Source of the DNA: Actinokineospora xionganensis
GTDB lineage: Bacteria > Actinomycetota > Actinomycetes > Mycobacteriales > Pseudonocardiaceae
Length of the DNA stretch: 36,909 bases
Assembly: GCF_014323725.1 (NCBI RefSeq)
Contig: NZ_JABVED010000014.1
Location: 165,805 to 202,713 of the forward strand
Direction: 5' to 3'
Shown here one piece after another: positions 33,793 through 36,909 of this stretch (positions within the stretch are counted from its first letter, which is position 1; each line of letters starts with the position of its first letter). A program made the translations under genes and the position numbers. Under the pieces are notes generated by a model. That model was not told where the DNA came from. It ran no database searches and worked only from the letters and a program-made list of their open reading frames with translations.

Positions 33793-35412
33793 ATGACCCG
33801 GGACGACAGCCAGCGACCGGACAACCGGCACTGGTGGCGCGACGCCGTCATCTACCAGGTGTATGTCCGCAGCTTCGCCGACAGCGACGGCGACGGGATC
33901 GGTGACCTGCCCGGCATCCGCGCCCGCCTGCCCTACCTCGCCGATCTCGGCGTGGACGCGGTGTGGATCACCCCGTTCTACCCGTCGCCGATGGCCGACG
34001 GCGGCTACGACGTCGCCGACTACCGCGACGTCGACCCGCTGTTCGGCACGCTTGACGACGCCGCCGGGCTCATCGCCGACGCACACGTGCTCGGCATCAA
34101 GGTGATCGTCGACCTGGTGCCCAACCACACCTCTTCCGAGCACGCCTGGTTCCAGGCCGCGCTGGCCGCCGGTCCGGGCTCCCCCGAGCGCAACCGCTAC
34201 GTCTTCCGCCCCGGCCGCGGCGAGTCCGGCGAGTTGCCGCCCAACGACTGGGAGTCGATCTTCGGCGGCGGCGCCTGGACCCGGGTGCCCGACGGCGACT
34301 GGTACCTGCATCTGTTCGACGCCGCGCAGCCGGACCTGAACTGGGACGACCCGCACGTGCACGAGGACTTCCTCGGCATCCTGCGGTTCTGGCTCGACCT
34401 CGGGGTCGACGGGTTCCGCATCGACGTGGCGCACGGGATGGTCAAGGAGGACGGGCTGCCCGACGTTGGCGCCACCGAGCAGCGCAAGCTCCTCGACACC
34501 CGCCCGCTGCCGTACTTCGACCAGGAGGGCGTGCACGAGATCTACCGCGAGTGGCGCAAGGTCCTCGACACCTACCAGCCCCCGCGCATCGGCGTCGCCG
34601 AGGCGTGGACGCCGGGCGCGGGCCGGACCGCGCGCTACGTGCGGCCCGACGAGCTGCACCAGGCGTTCAACTTCCATTACCTGACAGCCGAATGGGAAGC
34701 CCACACGCTGCGTGAGGTGATCACCGACTCGCTGGCGGCGATGGAGCCGGTCGACGCGCCGACCACCTGGGTGCTGTCCAACCACGACGTGCACCGGCAC
34801 GTCACCCGCTACGGCGGCGGCGAGGAAGGCCTGCGCCGGGCCCGGGCGGCGGCCCTGCTGACCCTGGCGCTGCCGGGATCGGTCTACGTCTACCAGGGCG
34901 AGGAACTGGGGCTGCCCGAGGTGCTCGACCTGCCCGAGGACGCGCTGTGCGACCCGATGTGGGAGCGGTCGCTGCGCACTGAGCGTGGTCGCGACGGCTG
35001 CCGGGTGCCGATCCCGTGGACCACGACGGGCAGCTCGCTCGGCTTCGGCCCGGACGGCTCGACGCCGTGGCTGCCGCAGCCCGCGCACTGGGCGGACATG
35101 TCGGTCGAGGCGCAGGTCGGGGCGGCCGACTCGATGCTGGAGCTCTACCGCGAAGCGCTGCGGCTGCGCCGCGGACACCCCGCGCTGGGCGAGCGGCCCG
35201 CGCTCGAATGGCACGACGGCGACGACACGATGCTGCGCTTCGCCCGCGTCGACTCGGTCACCGAACGCCGGTTACACTGCGCAATCAACTTCGGTGCCAC
35301 CCCGGCGAGCGTTCCGGTGGCGGGCACCGTGCTGCTGGCCTCGGGGCGGCTCGGGTCGGACAGCGGCGACGTGCTGCTGCCGCCGGACACCGCGGTGTGG
35401 TGGGAGGACTGA
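33793..35412 (+). CDS. GH13 alpha-glucosidase (oligo-1,6-glucosidase type)
   Basis: A 539-residue GH13 enzyme starting at ATG 33793 behind GGGAGAG; the frame stays open upstream, but without signal or family sequence. YQVYVRSFADSDGDGIGDL is typical of alpha-glucosidases. The catalytic residues are Asp211 (GFRIDVAHG), Glu270 (GVAEAW) and Asp332 (NHDVHRH). No signal peptide is present, so it is cytoplasmic and hydrolyses imported maltooligosaccharides to glucose. The lacI gene starts 1 base after its stop, so both are in one operon. Confidence 0.95.
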   Translation: MTRDDSQRPDNRHWWRDAVIYQVYVRSFADSDGDGIGDLPGIRARLPYLADLGVDAVWITPFYPSPMADGGYDVADYRDVDPLFGTLDDAAGLIADAHVLGIKVIVDLVPNHTSSEHAWFQAALAAGPGSPERNRYVFRPGRGESGELPPNDWESIFGGGAWTRVPDGDWYLHLFDAAQPDLNWDDPHVHEDFLGILRFWLDLGVDGFRIDVAHGMVKEDGLPDVGATEQRKLLDTRPLPYFDQEGVHEIYREWRKVLDTYQPPRIGVAEAWTPGAGRTARYVRPDELHQAFNFHYLTAEWEAHTLREVITDSLAAMEPVDAPTTWVLSNHDVHRHVTRYGGGEEGLRRARAAALLTLALPGSVYVYQGEELGLPEVLDLPEDALCDPMWERSLRTERGRDGCRVPIPWTTTGSSLGFGPDGSTPWLPQPAHWADMSVEAQVGAADSMLELYREALRLRRGHPALGERPALEWHDGDDTMLRFARVDSVTERRLHCAINFGATPASVPVAGTVLLASGRLGSDSGDVLLPPDTAVWWED

Positions 35413-35413
35413 T

Positions 35414-36460
35414 ATGGCCCAGGCATCGGCCGCGAGTGGGACCGCCCGGCTCAGCGACATCGCCACCCAGGCCGGGGTGAGCGAGGCGACCGTCAGCCGG
35501 GTGCTCAACGGGAAGCCGGGCGTGTCCACCACGACCCGGCAGACCGTCCTCGCGGCGCTGGACCTGCTCGGCTACGAACGTCCCGCGCGGCTACAGGAGC
35601 GCAGCGCGGGCCTGATCGGGCTGATCACCCCGGAGCTGAGCAACCCGATTTTCCCCGCGTTCGCGCAGGTCATCGAGCAGGTGTTGACCCGCGACGGGTA
35701 CACGCCGGTGCTGTGCACGCAGAGCCCCGGCGGGTCCACAGAGGACGAACTGACCAACACGCTGGTCGAGCGCGGGGTCAACGGGATCATCTACGTCTCG
35801 GGTTTGCACGCGGACTCCACGGCCAACATGGACCGGTACGTCAAGCTCGCCGGGCAGGGCGTGCCGTTCGTGATGATCAACGGCTACACCGAGCACGTCT
35901 CGGCCCCGTTCGTCTCCACCGACGACCGCGCGGCCATGCGGCTCGCGGTGCAGCACCTGGTGGCGCAGGGGCACACGCGCATCGGACTGGCCGTGGGGCC
36001 GCGCCGGTTCGTGCCGGTGGTGCGCAAGATCCAGGGCTTCGTGGAGCACATGCGCACCGCGCTGCCCATGTCGGCGGAGGAAGCCGAACAGCTCGTGCAG
36101 CACTCGCTGTTCACCGTCGAGGGCGGCCAGGCGGCGGCGAACGCGTTGATAGAGAAGGGTTGCACCGCGATCATCTGCGGCAGCGACCTGATGGCCTTCG
36201 GCGCGATCCGGGCCGCGCGCCAACGCGGCCTGCAGGTGCCGCGCGACGTCTCGGTGATCGGTTTCGACGACTCGCCGCTGATCGTCTTCTCCGACCCGCC
36301 GCTCACCACGCTACGGCAGCCGGTGGAGGCGATGGGCCAGGCGGCGGTCAACGCGCTGCTGGAGGAAGTGACGGGAACCCCGGCGCCGCACGCGGAGTAC
36401 GTGTTCATGCCGGAACTGGTCGTCCGCGGCTCCACCGCCGCGGCCCCACCCAAGGCGTGA
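35414..36460 (+). CDS. LacI-family regulator, MalR-like
   Basis: A 348-residue LacI-type regulator. The N-terminal helix-turn-helix and hinge (LSDIATQAGVSEATVSRVLNGKPGVS, about 13-38) precede a periplasmic-binding-protein-like sugar domain ending with DVSVIGFDDSP. It starts at ATG 35414 behind GGGAGG, directly after the glucosidase gene. The neighbours (amylase, glucosidase and a sugar ABC ATPase) indicate a repressor of alpha-glucan use that is released by maltose-type sugars. Probable operators are the CTTGCA/TGCAAG sites upstream of the glucosidase. Confidence 0.95.
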   Translation: MAQASAASGTARLSDIATQAGVSEATVSRVLNGKPGVSTTTRQTVLAALDLLGYERPARLQERSAGLIGLITPELSNPIFPAFAQVIEQVLTRDGYTPVLCTQSPGGSTEDELTNTLVERGVNGIIYVSGLHADSTANMDRYVKLAGQGVPFVMINGYTEHVSAPFVSTDDRAAMRLAVQHLVAQGHTRIGLAVGPRRFVPVVRKIQGFVEHMRTALPMSAEEAEQLVQHSLFTVEGGQAAANALIEKGCTAIICGSDLMAFGAIRAARQRGLQVPRDVSVIGFDDSPLIVFSDPPLTTLRQPVEAMGQAAVNALLEEVTGTPAPHAEYVFMPELVVRGSTAAAPPKA

Positions 36461-36468
36461 GAAAGCAT

Positions 36469-36499
36469 TGGGGGCCCGCGACTCGGTCGCGGGCCCCCA
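36469..36499. terminator. Bidirectional terminator after the LacI gene
   Basis: A 14-bp perfect GC-rich hairpin (36469-36482 with 36486-36499, loop TCG) between the convergent lacI and ABC ATPase genes. Confidence 0.9.
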
Positions 36500-36509
36500 G
36501 TCGCTGTCC

Positions 36510-36909
36510 TCAGACCAGGCGTTCGCCGGTTTCGGGATGGAACAGGTGCAGTTCCTCAGGGTCACGCACGCTCACGGTGACTTCCTGACCCAGCGAAGGC
36601 GGGGTGCGCCCGTCGACCCGGATCACCAGCCGGTCGCCGTTCTCGCCCGCGACGTGGCCGTGCACCAAGGCATCCGCGCCGAGTTCCTCCACCAGGTCGA
36701 CGACGACGCCGAAGGCGTCGGGCGCGCCGGAGGGCACGACGGTCAGCGACTCGGGGCGCACGCCGACGGTGACCGTGCTCAACTGCTGCTCGCGGATCGC
36801 GGCGACGGTGTCACGCGGGAGCGTGATGTCGAGACCCCCCAGGCGGACCGCGTCACCGGCGACGGTTCCGGCGTGCAGGTTCATGGCGGGTGAGCCGATG
36901 AAGCCCGCG
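36510..36909 (-). CDS. Sugar ABC transporter ATPase, C-terminal fragment (MsmK/UgpC type), cut by window end
   Basis: Only the last 130 or so residues are in the window; the frame runs on past 36909. The sequence has the TOBE/OB-fold regulatory domain of MalK/MsmK/UgpC ATPases: GFIGSPAMN, VGVRPESL, VDLVEELGADALVHG and DPEELHLFHPETGERLV. The nucleotide-binding domain lies outside the window. These ATPases energise carbohydrate uptake and are often shared by several sugar transporters. Its position next to the amylase-glucosidase-LacI genes fits maltooligosaccharide import. Confidence 0.93.
   Translation of the reverse strand, partial: AGFIGSPAMNLHAGTVAGDAVRLGGLDITLPRDTVAAIREQQLSTVTVGVRPESLTVVPSGAPDAFGVVVDLVEELGADALVHGHVAGENGDRLVIRVDGRTPPSLGQEVTVSVRDPEELHLFHPETGERLV

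Overview
The window is high-GC actinomycete DNA with dense, overlapping genes, frequent GTG starts, GGAGG-type ribosome sites and actinomycete-style regulators. A filamentous genus such as one of the Pseudonocardiaceae or Streptomyces is plausible, but nothing here fixes the genus. No tRNA, rRNA, CRISPR array, insertion sequence or transposase was seen. No stretch of more than about 300 bases lacks a gene.

Region 1 (about 75-16238) is a specialised-metabolite cluster with two divergent transcription units. The minus-strand unit of nine tightly packed genes reads, in transcription order: a condensation-adenylation-carrier NRPS (13828-10613), a class III diaminobutyrate-type aminotransferase, an ornithine-carbamoyltransferase-like enzyme, an MFS exporter, a short lantibiotic-dehydratase (LanB) homologue, a stand-alone adenylation domain, a threonine/serine-dehydratase-like PLP enzyme, a stand-alone carrier protein, and a second short LanB homologue. 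The plus-strand unit is mbtH-sbnA-sbnB, which should supply L-2,3-diaminopropionate (Dap). A carbamoyltransferase beside Dap supply recalls the ureido chemistry of viomycin-type pathways. The two LanB homologues have only the aminoacyl-tRNA-using domain and no elimination domain, so they may form amide bonds with aminoacyl-tRNA. A pathway mixing carrier-bound and tRNA-bound amino acids is the most interesting possibility in the window.

Region 2 (about 16294-23926) is a compact class II lanthipeptide locus: two tandem LuxR-type regulators, a LanM synthetase, a small precursor whose leader looks like a Sec signal ending in ALA, and a large ATP-binding LuxR-family (LAL) regulator. It has no LanT transporter. 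An 8-bp motif, ACCCCTGA, occurs in front of mbtH and twice in front of lanM, so regions 1 and 2 may be co-regulated or form one supercluster.

Region 3 (about 23927-31826) is accessory or general. It holds a truncated LVIVD-type secreted protein, a large secreted subtilase, a small hypothetical, a DoxX-DUF1990 operon with a divergent TetR regulator and two operator-like palindromes, a second TetR regulator facing an HTH-less TetR-like protein, and a small secreted Cys-containing protein preceded by a perfect inverted repeat.

Region 4 (about 31840-36909) is an alpha-glucan utilisation locus: a secreted GH13 amylase with a C-terminal starch-binding domain, a cytoplasmic GH13 alpha-glucosidase, a LacI/MalR-type regulator, and the C-terminal part of an MsmK/UgpC-type sugar ABC-transporter ATPase cut by the window edge. 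CTTGCA/TGCAAG half-sites between the two hydrolase genes are probable targets of the LacI regulator. Strong hairpin terminators separate most convergent genes.
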